From the NCBI GenBank assembly GCA_945285915.1, contig CALYQL010000006.1:56778-120777 (forward strand): a stretch of 64,000 nucleotides of DNA, read 5' to 3'. The first letter of the stretch is position 1; the number at the start of each line of letters is the position of its first letter. Below the pieces are notes generated by a model. That model ran no database searches and had not been told where the DNA came from. It was given only the letters and a program-made list of their open reading frames with translations. The translations under genes were made by a program, and so were the position numbers. The stretch is from an uncultured Bartonella sp. GTDB lineage: Bacteria; Pseudomonadota; Alphaproteobacteria; Rhizobiales; Rhizobiaceae. Positions 9,298 to 18,400 of the stretch are shown here, one piece after another.

Positions 9298-10288
9298 CAC
9301 ATATCCCCTCATTTCATGGTCACAATAAAACTTGAGGGAAACAATCAGTTTTTATTTCAAACGTCAACTGTGAATCTGATGAATCCTAAAAAAAATGTAA
9401 ATTTATACATAATTTCGTGGTTAATATTAGAGCTCTTATAATGTAACGAAGAACAATGATACTAAAAATTATCTTAAATGGCATTTCTTAGAACTATTAT
9501 AAACTAGATTATTATTGTTTATAAAAGGAATAACTTGTAATTTTACGACCTATCAAATTTTATAATGAGATTTGTAGAAATAGAATAATATTTCAGATCA
9601 TTCTCATTAAAATAAAAAAACAGAAATATCGTATTATTTTTAGATACGATTGCTATCATCTATCGTGATGGTATCAAAGAAGCTGAGCTCAATACCATGA
9701 CCTAAGTTCTGATAGATATCGTGGCACGCAGCTATAACAGGGTGATAACGCCTTTTCAGGAAGCAAAACAATATTGTGAGAGAAGAATTATCGAATTAGC
9801 TTACAATAGTGGAAAACTAACGATCAAGTTAACTTCTACCTTGCTTGATGTTGCTTTATGAGCAGTACCCGGTTCATTCAAAAGACTGACAAGGTCATGA
9901 ATATTCGTGTGTCGACAAACGAATTTCGTAGATGAAAAGCGTTAAAAGTGGTACTTGTATCCTATATTTTTGTTTTGAAATATTTCAGACTGATAGTGAA
10001 TAATTATACGCGATCCATAGTTACAAACTATGTTCAATTAGGCATACTTTAACTGCCGAGGTAATCCTATTTGGGGAGTGATTAAACACCTAATATAATT
10101 TAACGGAAAATGTGACATAATTTTTTGCTTATATTGCTTATCGAGTGTGTTATTCATTTTCTCAAAGCATTTAATTTTATATTGAGTAAAACCTATATAC
10201 TCATGAGAATATATAATTTATTATTGTTGAGGTAAATTTGGGTTTAAATATCCATTGATGACCTAAAAAAGAAAATTGGGGGTGCTCC
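9298..10288. other. AT-rich gene-poor region upstream of receptor gene, with ORF debris
   Basis: No intact gene is visible. It must hold the receptor promoter, and two Irr-box-like motifs are present (9427-9441 weak, 9488-9502 better). Between 9616 and 9861 one plus-strand frame stays open except for one TAA at 9703-9705. The translation reads DTIAIIYRDGIKEAEL, then stop, then a 51-codon open stretch. This may be a decayed gene of unknown family. Confidence 0.5.
9488..9502. promoter_or_regulatory. Irr box-like motif upstream of TonB receptor gene
   Basis: TTAGAACTATTATAA matches TTAGAA-N3-TTCTAA at 11 of 12 defined positions. It lies about 190 bp from the receptor start. A weaker 10-of-12 version, TTAGAGCTCTTATAA, lies at 9427-9441. 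Their presence on both arms of one siderophore locus suggests joint iron control. Confidence 0.42.
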
Positions 10289-11275
10289 ATGAACGTGCCA
10301 TCACTTGGCTTTTTGAAAAAAGTTAATGTACGCGACATCTGGCAGACAGAAGCGCAACATTTCACGCCATGGTTAGCGCAGAATTTGGATGTATTAGCTG
10401 AAGCTTTGGACATGGAGCTTGAAATTGAAGCTCAAGAGAAAAATGTTGGCCCCTTTCGCGCTGATATTCTTTGCAAAGATACGATTGATAATAGTTGGGT
10501 ATTGATTGAAAATCAGTTGGAGCGTACCGATCATACCCATCTTGGACAATTAATGACTTATGCGTCCGGTCTTAAAACAGTAACGATCATATGGGTTGCT
10601 ACACAATTCACCGAAGAACATCGTTCAGCGCTCGATTGGCTTAATAATATCACAGATGATAGCATCAATTTTTTTGGTCTCGAAGTAGAGTTATGGCAGA
10701 TTGGTGATAGTTCTGTTGCACCGAAATTCAACATTGTATCCAAGCCAAATGACTGGTCGCGTTCTGTCGGACGTGCTGCACGCCAGATAGAAACGGGTGC
10801 ATTGACAGATATAAAAGCTACACAATTGGAATTTTGGACAAAATTTGCAGATAAACTAAAGGAAACGTCACATCTTCGTCTACAAAAACCTAAGCCACAA
10901 CATTGGGCTATGTACAGTATCGGACGTTCTGGTTTCCATTTAAACGGGCTTCATAATACGCGAGATAAATGCATTGGCGTTGAACTTTATATCAAACACC
11001 AAAACTCCAAACATTTTTATAATCAACTTTATGCTCAGAAAAATGAAATTGAAGCAGAGATTGGTCATGAGCTTATATGGAAGGAATTGCCAACGAAAAA
11101 TGCTACACGCATAATCCTATATTGGCACGATGTAGATCCTATGGATCGTGCACGTTGGAATGAATATCAAGAATGGTTAAGCCAATATATCGAAGCATTT
11201 GATCATGCTTTTCGTTATAGAATTCGTAATCTTAAAGATTTGGATATGAATGAGAAAGATACCGACCTAATGTAA
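10289..11275 (+). CDS. DUF4268 protein with restriction-endonuclease-like N-terminal domain
   Basis: 328 residues. The N-terminal half has a PD-(D/E)XK-like pattern, FRADILC with Asp59 and VLIENQLE with Glu74 and Gln76, followed by HLGQLMTYASGL, as in DUF4268 proteins. The C-terminal half (about 170-320) matches the DUF4268 pattern: LQFW-like start, IGRSGFHL, ELYI, then a WNEYQEWL end. The function of the family is not established; the nuclease-like core suggests DNA cleavage or a defence role, which is inference. A G-rich ribosome site precedes ATG 10289. The gene stands alone in a gene-poor AT-rich stretch just left of the tRNA-Leu island, so it may be cargo of an older insertion. Confidence 0.8.
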   Translation: MNVPSLGFLKKVNVRDIWQTEAQHFTPWLAQNLDVLAEALDMELEIEAQEKNVGPFRADILCKDTIDNSWVLIENQLERTDHTHLGQLMTYASGLKTVTIIWVATQFTEEHRSALDWLNNITDDSINFFGLEVELWQIGDSSVAPKFNIVSKPNDWSRSVGRAARQIETGALTDIKATQLEFWTKFADKLKETSHLRLQKPKPQHWAMYSIGRSGFHLNGLHNTRDKCIGVELYIKHQNSKHFYNQLYAQKNEIEAEIGHELIWKELPTKNATRIILYWHDVDPMDRARWNEYQEWLSQYIEAFDHAFRYRIRNLKDLDMNEKDTDLM

Positions 11276-11365
11276 CCTTCATAATCCTATATTATCCTTT
11301 TGAAAATTATTAAATAACATATTATATTCATAATAATAATTTTCTTCATTTTAAAGGAGTATATT

Positions 11366-11782
11366 ATGGCTACAGTTAAACCAGAGATAGAAAAACTAAA
11401 GAAAGAATTATTCGCGGTATTTGATACATTTGCTGTGGAGCATCCTTCACGTCATCAAAAAAAGCTACTTAATCGTTATGTCGTTAAGGGGCACGAATTA
11501 TGTTTTGCTTTTGAAAAAAACCTCTCAACACAAGTAAATATATAGTGTCCAATAAAAGTAAAAGACTTTGTCAGTGGTATAAAAAACAAAGAATCTCTGT
11601 CTTCTGAACTTTGGAAGTTTAACCCTGTCAAAGGTAAGATTGAATATGGTCGACATTCGGGGTTAAAAGCAATGAAAGAGTTAAGAGATGCGGATCTTAT
11701 TGTGTTTTCTCCAGAGACTTCTGAGGAAGGTGAGCGTGTGGTGGAAGCTATCAAGAAAGCAGCTGCTGCAGGTATTAAGTAA
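11366..11782 (+). pseudogene. Small hypothetical gene interrupted by an in-frame amber codon
   Basis: From ATG 11366, preceded by a strong AAAGGAG site, the frame runs 59 codons (MATVKPEIEKLKKEL to STQVNI). It meets TAG at 11543-11545 and then stays open in the same frame for another 78 codons (CPIKVKDFVSG to KAAAAGIK) to TAA at 11780-11782. Both halves have plausible soluble-protein composition, and the second ends in an Ala/Lys helix. The simplest reading is a single nonsense mutation in a gene of about 138 residues. No family is recognised. It could instead be a 59-residue protein followed by noncoding DNA, or a read-through product. Confidence 0.6.
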
Positions 11783-12489
11783 GGTTAGCTATATAAACTT
11801 CAATAAGCACCTTGCTAAATAGCTAAGTTACAATGTTTTGCCGAACTGAGTTAAAAGTTGTTGGTTCAAGTGTTGATGTCATCATGTCATTAGATATTTA
11901 TGGACTATGGTTTAATTGAGCTGACTTTATTTTTTTTGCGATGCGTGTCGGGCATTCGATATATGGAGACGCGCACCTTATATTTTACATGACATAGATC
12001 TTGACAAATCATGTTTCTTTAGAAGAAAAACAATAAAATTAGTAAACTGTATATCAAATGATTTGATGAATTATCCGATATAACTAATTTATAATTGGTT
12101 ATATTGTTTGTAATAAATAATTTTTTTGTATTTTTACAATTAATAATTTAAATATTCTTTGTATAAAATTTATAGATAAGTAAATTATTATCACCTAAGC
12201 AATTAACTTTGATATGCAACGTCATTGATGCCTATGCTTAAATATATGTCTTATTTTGATTGAAGATATTTATACAAGGGGGTGTTTATCGTTGGTAAAG
12301 TCATCATGTGTGACAATTTGTGAGTTTGTCAAAAAAGAGTTAGTAAAGAAGTCGTATCAGGCTGAAAGCAAATAAAAGTTAGCAAATAGACTGCAAAATG
12401 TACGTCTATGCCATCACCTTGTAATCAGGGTGCCCTTCCTCTAAAAAATAACCATTAAATACAATAAGTTATAAGGAAGAAAATTGACA
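11783..12489. other. AT-rich region with no gene seen, left of the island
   Basis: About 700 bp with long A/T runs and no supported gene on either strand. It ends at the left copy of the island's 17-bp direct repeat. Confidence 0.6.
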
Positions 12490-12506
12490 TTGGTGCCCAA
12501 AAGAGG
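12490..12506 (+). repeat. Left attachment-site repeat (attL core)
   Basis: TTGGTGCCCAAAAGAGG is identical over 17 bp to 24541-24557 in the same orientation. That is the tRNA-Leu acceptor-stem/T-arm end, including the encoded CCA. The identity stops at the flanking bases on both sides. It sits 176 bp from the integrase start. Confidence 0.85.
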
Positions 12507-12630
12507 CCAGTTATTGATATGTCAGGATAAATCATTAATTATCTGCTAGTATCAAAAAAATGATATTGCTTTATGTTTTTGTTTTGTTCAGTATCATGTT
12601 TCATCATCGAATTTCATCCTAACGCAAGCC

Positions 12631-12659
12631 AAAAGGGGGACTGCGGGGTGGACCAAAAG
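12631..12659 (+). repeat. Left copy of a 29-bp degenerate repeat near the island end
   Basis: A G-rich 29-bp block just before the integrase gene matches 24463-24491 near the other end at 22 of 29 positions, sharing the central CGGGGTGG. Most differences are transitions. The position inside each island end suggests arm-type binding sites for the integrase or excisionase; this is inference. Confidence 0.5.
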
Positions 12660-12682
12660 CGTCTTTAGAGGTGGATTAGGTC

Positions 12683-13888
12683 ATGCGGGCAATGAATCGT
12701 TTGAATGCAAAGGCAGTATCTGCGTTGGGAGCGGGTAAATATAATGATGGTGCTGGTTTATGGCTTGTTAAATCCGATACTGACAGTGGCAAGTGGGTTC
12801 TGCGTTATACAATACACGGGCGACGGCGAGAAATGGGGCTTGGCTCTATTCATTATGTATCATTGAAAGAGGTGAGACAGACAGCTGAGCGATGGCGTGC
12901 ACAATTGCGGAACGGCAATGATCCGATTAAACAGCGCGAAAAAGAAAAACGTGAGGCCGCCCGCAATCTTCACTTATTGAAAGACATTGCTCTTGATGCT
13001 TTTGAAAGTCGTAAAGCTGAATTGAAAGGTGATGGCAAGGCGGGACGCTGGTTTACTCCTCTTGAACTTCACGTTTTACCGAGGCTCGGCAATGTTCCTG
13101 TTATCGATATAGATCAAACAGATATACGTGACACACTGGCACCTATCTGGCACGATAAAGCCGATACTGCTCGGAAGGCTATGAACCGCTTGAATATTTG
13201 TTTAAAGCACGCCGCAGCACTGGGGCTTGATGTGGATTTACAAGCCACGATGAAAGCAAAGGCGCTATTGGGGAAGACCAGACACAAGCCCCAAAATATA
13301 CCTGCTATGAATTGGCGAGAAGTACCGGCTTTTTATGCAAGCCTTAATGATGGGAGCGCAACGCATTTAGCATTGAAGCTTTTAATCTTGACGGGTGTTA
13401 GGTCTAATCCTTTACGGCATATTCATGAAGATCAGATTGATGGTGACGTGTGGACCGTGCCAGCCGAGGCTATGAAGGGACGCAAGGACGCGACTAGTGC
13501 TTTTCGTGTTCCGTTATCTAAAGAAGCTTTAAAAGTGATTGACGAGGCGCGGCGTATATCAAAGGACGGCTTTTTATTTGTGGGTGTTCGCCGTGGGGTT
13601 ATTTCTGATATGGCTATGGCTAAGTATATGAAGCGGGCTGGATTGGAAGCCCGTCCTCACGGGTTTAGATCAAGTTTAAGAGACTGGCTGGCAGAGGTCA
13701 TGAACGCCCCCCATGATGTTGCTGAAACAATTTTAGGGCATGTTGTGGGCGGTAGTGTCGAGCGTGCCTATAGACGTACCGATTTTATAGATCAACGTCG
13801 TACTTTAATGGAACGATGGGCCCAGCATGTTAGTGGCAACAATGATAGTATTCTTATTTCAAAAGGAAATAAAGAAAATGGAAAATGA
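12683..13888 (+). CDS. Tyrosine recombinase/integrase, P4 type
   Basis: 401 residues. The N-terminal DUF4102-like domain (about 1-90) contains GLWLVK and GLGSIHYVSLKEVR. A SAM-like core-binding domain follows (about 95-195). The catalytic domain carries Arg240 (LTGVR), His326 and Arg329 (HGFR), His353 (LGHVVG) and Tyr363 (AYRRTD), the complete R-H-R-H-Y set, so the enzyme looks active. It would catalyse integration at, and excision from, the tRNA-Leu site marked by the 17-bp repeats. Here it lies at the end of the island away from the tRNA. ATG 12683 is used; ATG 12692 is a possible alternative. Its 3' end overlaps the next gene by 11 bp. Confidence 0.94.
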   Translation: MRAMNRLNAKAVSALGAGKYNDGAGLWLVKSDTDSGKWVLRYTIHGRRREMGLGSIHYVSLKEVRQTAERWRAQLRNGNDPIKQREKEKREAARNLHLLKDIALDAFESRKAELKGDGKAGRWFTPLELHVLPRLGNVPVIDIDQTDIRDTLAPIWHDKADTARKAMNRLNICLKHAAALGLDVDLQATMKAKALLGKTRHKPQNIPAMNWREVPAFYASLNDGSATHLALKLLILTGVRSNPLRHIHEDQIDGDVWTVPAEAMKGRKDATSAFRVPLSKEALKVIDEARRISKDGFLFVGVRRGVISDMAMAKYMKRAGLEARPHGFRSSLRDWLAEVMNAPHDVAETILGHVVGGSVERAYRRTDFIDQRRTLMERWAQHVSGNNDSILISKGNKENGK

Positions 13889-14540
13889 TGATGACATCCT
13901 ATTTTGGCGATTAGCCGATACTTTGACTGTTACTCAAGCGGCTTTGTTGGCAGTTGGTATAAATCCGGCCAAGGTTTTATTATATAATTCGGAAGAGCCT
14001 ACAAAAAGTGAAATCAAATTTGGAGAAGATACTTGTCTACCAACAGCTAGTTTTAGAGCGGTTTATTGTTCAATTCTATCCGCGGCATATTCTGGAAAAT
14101 TAAAAATCAATTGGTCTTATCGTGATCCGACCAAGCAGGATAAACAGAATATTGATGAGCCTAATTCAGTTGTATGTGTTGAAGATCTAAAGAAATGGAT
14201 TGATTCGCGTGGTTTTAGACCAAAAGTTTTCTTTCCTGACTTAGAAGTTCACGAGTTTAAGGATCCTGATCATCCACGTTATGTCGCAAAACTGGCTGCC
14301 GTCGTAGGTGCATGGGAAGCTGTTAAAGAAGCAGAACCAAACAAGACTGTTAAACAAACACTTGCAAAGTGGTTAAATATAAATGCAACTAAATATGAGC
14401 TTTTGGGTGAAGATGGCAGACCAAGAGAAAAATTAATACAGGAATTAGCAGGAATTGCTAATTGGGAACCTAGTGGAGGTGCACCAAAGACTCGTTCAAA
14501 TGAAATTGTAGAAGATAAAAATACAGAAATTTTTCAGTGA
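13878..14540 (+). CDS. Hypothetical island protein
   Basis: 220 residues from ATG 13878, chosen because AAAGGAA precedes it; a longer frame opens at 13827 inside the integrase gene without a ribosome site. It begins MENDDDILFWRLADTLTVTQAALLAVGINP, a helical opening (quoted in part) of a kind seen in proteins next to integrases, and is soluble with no membrane segment. A central SVVCVEDLKKWIDSRGFRP reads like a small winged or docking helix. It overlaps the integrase stop, so the two are probably co-translated. No function can be assigned; a role in element maintenance or regulation is a guess from position. Confidence 0.65.
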   Translation: MENDDDILFWRLADTLTVTQAALLAVGINPAKVLLYNSEEPTKSEIKFGEDTCLPTASFRAVYCSILSAAYSGKLKINWSYRDPTKQDKQNIDEPNSVVCVEDLKKWIDSRGFRPKVFFPDLEVHEFKDPDHPRYVAKLAAVVGAWEAVKEAEPNKTVKQTLAKWLNINATKYELLGEDGRPREKLIQELAGIANWEPSGGAPKTRSNEIVEDKNTEIFQ

Positions 14541-14709
14541 AAAGGCTATATAAAATCTCTATGAAGATCCTTGAGAGGTGTCATTTTAAGTAGGTTTATA
14601 ACAATTTATCCTATATTATAACATATTGATTTAATAATATTATTTTTATTTTAGGAATAATTTTTTCAGAAATCTTATAGGAATTAAGGGGAAGTCCTTC
14701 TTAATTGAT

Positions 14710-14727
14710 GGTTAAGTTTTCTTAACC
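14710..14727. promoter_or_regulatory. Perfect inverted repeat upstream of the AlpA-like gene
   Basis: GGTTAAG-TTTT-CTTAACC is a 7-bp perfect stem with a 4-nt loop, 63 bp before the AlpA-like start. It may be an operator for the AlpA-like protein or a weak terminator after the preceding gene; there is no T run. Confidence 0.35.
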
Positions 14728-14789
14728 TACCCTGCTATTTTTCATTAGCAGTATAATCCATCTTTCATTTGTGTTCAACAGATTGAAAG

Positions 14790-14999
14790 ATGAAAACAAT
14801 GAATATCATTGATGCCCTTTTAAGTGCTCGTGAATGTGCCAAAATTCTTCAAGTCAGCATACCGACATTTTGGCGACGTGTTGCGGATGGTACGGTGCCG
14901 CCTGCCATAAAAATCGGGGGTTTGTCTAAATGGCAACAATCTGACATTCTTGGAGTTATCGAGAAAGCCAAGGCGCAACGCAATGTCGATGCCCATTAA
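14790..14999 (+). CDS. AlpA-like helix-turn-helix regulator/excisionase
   Basis: 69 residues. The pattern LLSARECAKILQVSIPTFWRRVADGTVP with AIKIGGLSKWQQSDI (quoted in parts) is the AlpA/MerR-like winged-helix fold used by prophage regulators and excisionases: a short helix-turn-helix, then the wing with its conserved Trp. In P4-like elements AlpA activates the integrase gene or promotes excision. It stands alone between the integrase and primase blocks, with an inverted repeat 63 bp upstream. ATG 14799 is an alternative start. Confidence 0.82.
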   Translation: MKTMNIIDALLSARECAKILQVSIPTFWRRVADGTVPPAIKIGGLSKWQQSDILGVIEKAKAQRNVDAH

Positions 15000-15101
15000 A
15001 GAAAAACCCCACCATAGAGAGACGGGACAGGGCTTTTTCAATCCAGACGGAAAGAATAGCAGACCCTGTCACATGGCGCAATGTCATGGAGACGTGAAAC
15101 A

Positions 15102-16049
15102 ATGTCATTCAATGAAAATAAAGCACGAAAAATTACCTCCGCAATTCATGGGCAATGGTTTGGAAGCTATGGCGTGGAGCGCTACCTGTTCTATCAGGAC
15201 AACAATCAGGGCCTATTATTATCAAACGATAAGTTTAGCCGTGCATTGGCACGCTGTTATGCCGGATGCTGTTTTGATAATATTATTCACGAGCTGCGTT
15301 CTATAGAACTTATAGAGGGCAATGGTCGTTACTTTGGTCAGAGCCTGATAGGATATAAAAGTCAAAAAGGGTTCAGAACTCGCGCGCTGGTGAAGAAAAC
15401 TTCAAGTCTGGCAAATAATAACAACCTAGTAAAGGCAGAAGTGACGCATAAACTTTGGAATGCAGCCTGGCCGATAGATGGCACGCGTGCCGGCTGTTAC
15501 TTTCATGATGATAATATTGACTGCGCCTTGCCTGATAGTCTGCGCTTTCATGAAGATTGTAGGCACCTAAGAGGCGGGTGGTTTTTTGTCATGATTGCCA
15601 AGTTAGATAGATGTAATGTCTTTGCACTTCTTAGAACCTATGTTTTACCAGATCGAAGAAAAGTCACCACAGAGTCAGCTAGGGCCGTGCTCGATAGTGT
15701 TTGGGGTGTTGGTTTACATTTAACGGCTTGCACTTGTGACAGGCTGGTTATTTGTGAAGGCATTGAAACAGGTATTTCACTTGCGCGCGGTCTATTGCTT
15801 GAACCTTCGAACATATGGGCGGCATTATCCATCCGCAGTATTAAAGAATTGAGATTGGCAAAACAGGTAGAACAGTTGACGATTGCCCTTGATGATAATC
15901 GTGCTGGGCAGTTAGGAGGCAAGGCACTAGGAATGGATACCAATGCGCAATGTTGGATGGTCAAGGAATTTCAGTGCCGGATAATTATGGCTTTGATAAT
16001 TTGTTGGTTGAATATCGGACAGGCGGTGCAACATGAACGAAGCCGTTAA
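15102..16049 (+). CDS. Toprim-domain primase-like protein, C-terminus apparently frameshifted
   Basis: 315 residues from ATG 15102 (GGAG 10 bp upstream; ATG 15081 is also in frame). The C-terminal third is a Toprim domain: VICEGIETGISLA with Glu near 219, WAALSIRSIKELRL, then IALDDNRAGQLGGKALG with Asp near 264. Similar proteins on mobile elements act as primases with a downstream helicase. After GGKALG the read frame turns atypical (CWMVKEFQCRIIM). The overlapping frame instead reads NGYQCAMLDGQ, PDNYGFDNLLVEYRTGG and stops at a TGA overlapping the next gene's ATG. A one- or two-base indel near 15930-15945 is the likely cause. No N-terminal zinc finger is evident, so the protein may be shortened or inactive. 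Confidence 0.7.
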   Translation: MSFNENKARKITSAIHGQWFGSYGVERYLFYQDNNQGLLLSNDKFSRALARCYAGCCFDNIIHELRSIELIEGNGRYFGQSLIGYKSQKGFRTRALVKKTSSLANNNNLVKAEVTHKLWNAAWPIDGTRAGCYFHDDNIDCALPDSLRFHEDCRHLRGGWFFVMIAKLDRCNVFALLRTYVLPDRRKVTTESARAVLDSVWGVGLHLTACTCDRLVICEGIETGISLARGLLLEPSNIWAALSIRSIKELRLAKQVEQLTIALDDNRAGQLGGKALGMDTNAQCWMVKEFQCRIIMALIICWLNIGQAVQHERSR

Positions 16050-17565
16050 TTTATCGGAACTGCCTTTTAATGATAATGTGGAGCGCGGATGGGGAAAGGT
16101 GAAACCGATTGTTTCGAGCTTACCGGCTGTAGAGCCTTTCAAGGATATCATGTTGCCTGACGTTCTGAGCGCCTATGTTAATGACGTGGCAGACCGTCAG
16201 CAATCGCCTATTGATTTTGTCGCTGTTTCTTGTCTATGTGGCCTAGCGGCGATGGTTGGCAATAGTGTGAGAGTGTCACCCAAACAGCATGATGATTGGC
16301 AGATTGTGCCTAATTTATGGGGAGCGATTATAGGGCGCCCCTCAGCCATGAAGTCCCCAGCCATGCAATCGGCACTTGCCCCCATTTACGGTATTCAAGA
16401 CGATATGCGTAAGGACTGGCAGCAAAGTCAAAAGCAGGCTACCATTGATGACGTTCTTAATGCCTTGGATGAAAAGGATAAAAAGAAAAAAGCAGTACAA
16501 GCGTTTAAAGTAGGTGATAGAGAAGCCGCTCGCGCGTTATTGGCTGATAGTGTTGCATATGGGGAGGAAAAAATCCCATGCCCGCGCCTCGTGGTTAATG
16601 ATGTGACAGTGGAAAAGCTGGGAGAGCTATTAAACGAAAACCAACGTGGTCTTTTGTTGATACGTGATGAATTAGCTGGCTTTCTGTCCAAGATGGAAGG
16701 GGATGACTATCAGTCTGATAGGGCGTTCTATTTGGAAGCCTTTAATGGTGATGGGCAATTCACTTATGACCGCATTGGGCGCGGCACTGTGCATATCCAG
16801 AACGCCACTATTTCCATGATAGGAGGCATACAGCCATCACGAATAGCTCCGATTGTTAACAACGCTATGACTGGTGAGGGGGGTGATGGTTTCGTGCAGC
16901 GTTTGCAATTGACTGTTTGGCCGGATGACTTGCATGATTGGCAATGGACTGACAGTTACCCAGACACAGAAGCAAAGCAGGCTTATGATGCTGTATTTAG
17001 AAACCTTCATGATAATCCGTTGGGGAGTCCAGAAAATCCATTAGTGATGCGTTTCTCGCCATCTGCGCAATTGATGTTTCGTGACTGGATGGAAGACATA
17101 CAGGCGGAAGCCAGAAGCGGCAATGTTTCCAGTGTTATGGAATCCCATTTGTTGAAGATGCCCAAAACCATTGCATCTCTGGCTTTAATTTTTGAACTTG
17201 TGGAAGGTGGGCGGTTTAACATTGGTGACATGGCAATGGGCATGGCCTTAGTATGGGCTAAATATCTAGCAAGCCATGCAAAGCGATTATATTCGGCAGG
17301 TCAGACAATGGCTCAAGACGGGGCACGACTCATCATAGAACGGCGCAATGAATTGCCTAGATTATTTACAGTTAGGGATATTCATCAAAAGCGATGGGCA
17401 AAGCTAGCAGATCGTGAGGCGATATTGTCTGCAATGGAAATCTTGACCAATACAAACCATTGTCGAGAGATTCCAAAAGATACCACAACAAATGGTGGAA
17501 GACCGACGGTTAAATATAAATTTAATCCCGTTTTAAATAATGAGGTTTGGACAATGAATAAGTAG
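16033..17565 (+). CDS. DUF3987 protein, replication ATPase/helicase-like
   Basis: 510 residues. It has the DUF3987 layout: an N-terminal region ending in FVAVSCLCGLAAMVGNSV, a variant P-loop GRPSAMKSPAM near 101-111, and an acidic LLLIRDELAGFL strand near 206-217 that resembles Walker B. Proteins of this family sit beside Toprim primases on phages and satellites and are thought to act in element replication; biochemical proof is limited. Its ATG overlaps the TGA of the alternative Toprim frame (ATGA), which fits former translational coupling. The C-terminal 80 residues resemble a winged helix (TVRDIHQKRWAKLADREAI). Confidence 0.85.
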   Translation: MNEAVNLSELPFNDNVERGWGKVKPIVSSLPAVEPFKDIMLPDVLSAYVNDVADRQQSPIDFVAVSCLCGLAAMVGNSVRVSPKQHDDWQIVPNLWGAIIGRPSAMKSPAMQSALAPIYGIQDDMRKDWQQSQKQATIDDVLNALDEKDKKKKAVQAFKVGDREAARALLADSVAYGEEKIPCPRLVVNDVTVEKLGELLNENQRGLLLIRDELAGFLSKMEGDDYQSDRAFYLEAFNGDGQFTYDRIGRGTVHIQNATISMIGGIQPSRIAPIVNNAMTGEGGDGFVQRLQLTVWPDDLHDWQWTDSYPDTEAKQAYDAVFRNLHDNPLGSPENPLVMRFSPSAQLMFRDWMEDIQAEARSGNVSSVMESHLLKMPKTIASLALIFELVEGGRFNIGDMAMGMALVWAKYLASHAKRLYSAGQTMAQDGARLIIERRNELPRLFTVRDIHQKRWAKLADREAILSAMEILTNTNHCREIPKDTTTNGGRPTVKYKFNPVLNNEVWTMNK

Positions 17566-18400
17566 CTGTTCTTTCTAAAAAATATCAAAAACTGGAAAAT
17601 TCCAACCATTCAAAACCCTCAAAACTATCTAAAAGGGGGTTTTGATGGTTTTGGTGGTTCTGAATATAGATAAAACCGAAAAAACAATGGTTGTTTTCAT
17701 TTTAATAATGCTGACTAACTTACCGAAATAAGGGGGCGGTCTGTGTTCTTTCGGCTAGGGCGGTACTATTGTAGCCAATACAGTAGACTGTTTGCACAAA
17801 ACGGAAAGCGTAATTTTTAATGCAAAGGTAAGGCTGAGGTGGCTTAGAACTGGAAAGTTTTAAAATATAAAAGGAGAAAAATGTTAGAAAATCTGAAGCG
17901 ATAATCTATCAATAAGGGTAGTTGTAAACTTTCAGCTGTCAACAAAAGATAATATGGAAATAACAGTTTCCGATTTTTGCGGTGGTCTTTCTAAGGCTGA
18001 AGGTGAGGAAATGTAGCTTTAAATTGTGAGGATATCTTTACAGTCCTATTAAAAGAGATTGCTAGTAAAGATAAAAACATGGGCCTGTTAAAGTCTAACC
18101 TCGTGGGGAACTGAAACCACCGTAAGGCTTATGTATCTTTTTTATTGATGTTCAGTTATTTGGATTTTTATCGCGTTTATGGCAGGGGTATCAAGAGGTA
18201 CTATTCTTTGATCAAGAGGTAACAGTGCCCGACTTTCCTTTCGATAAAACGTAATAATTTTATTTGATGATAGCTTTATGAATTTTCGTACACTTAAAAA
18301 CACTATTTTAATGAAAGTGTCTTTTCATTTCCGACGTTTTAAGTATGACTTTAACATATAAATCGGTCAAAGGCAGCATACATTAAGCGGAGGCAATAGC
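17566..18400. other. Island gap between replication module and defence cargo
   Basis: 835 bp without a supported gene. A bulged stem, CCATTCAAAACCC against GGGTTTTGATGG, at 17606-17648 may end the replication module or be part of an origin. A strong AAAGGAG site at 17871-17877 precedes ATG 17881, but that frame stops after 7 codons (MLENLKR). A 20-codon frame at 17954 (MEITVSDFCGGLSKAEGEEM) lacks support. The promoter for the restriction gene must lie here. Confidence 0.55.

Noticed and set aside
13827..13877. Longer start for the hypothetical island gene
   Set aside because: The extra codons lie in the integrase gene, read as a hydrophobic chance sequence, and lack a ribosome site, unlike ATG 13878.
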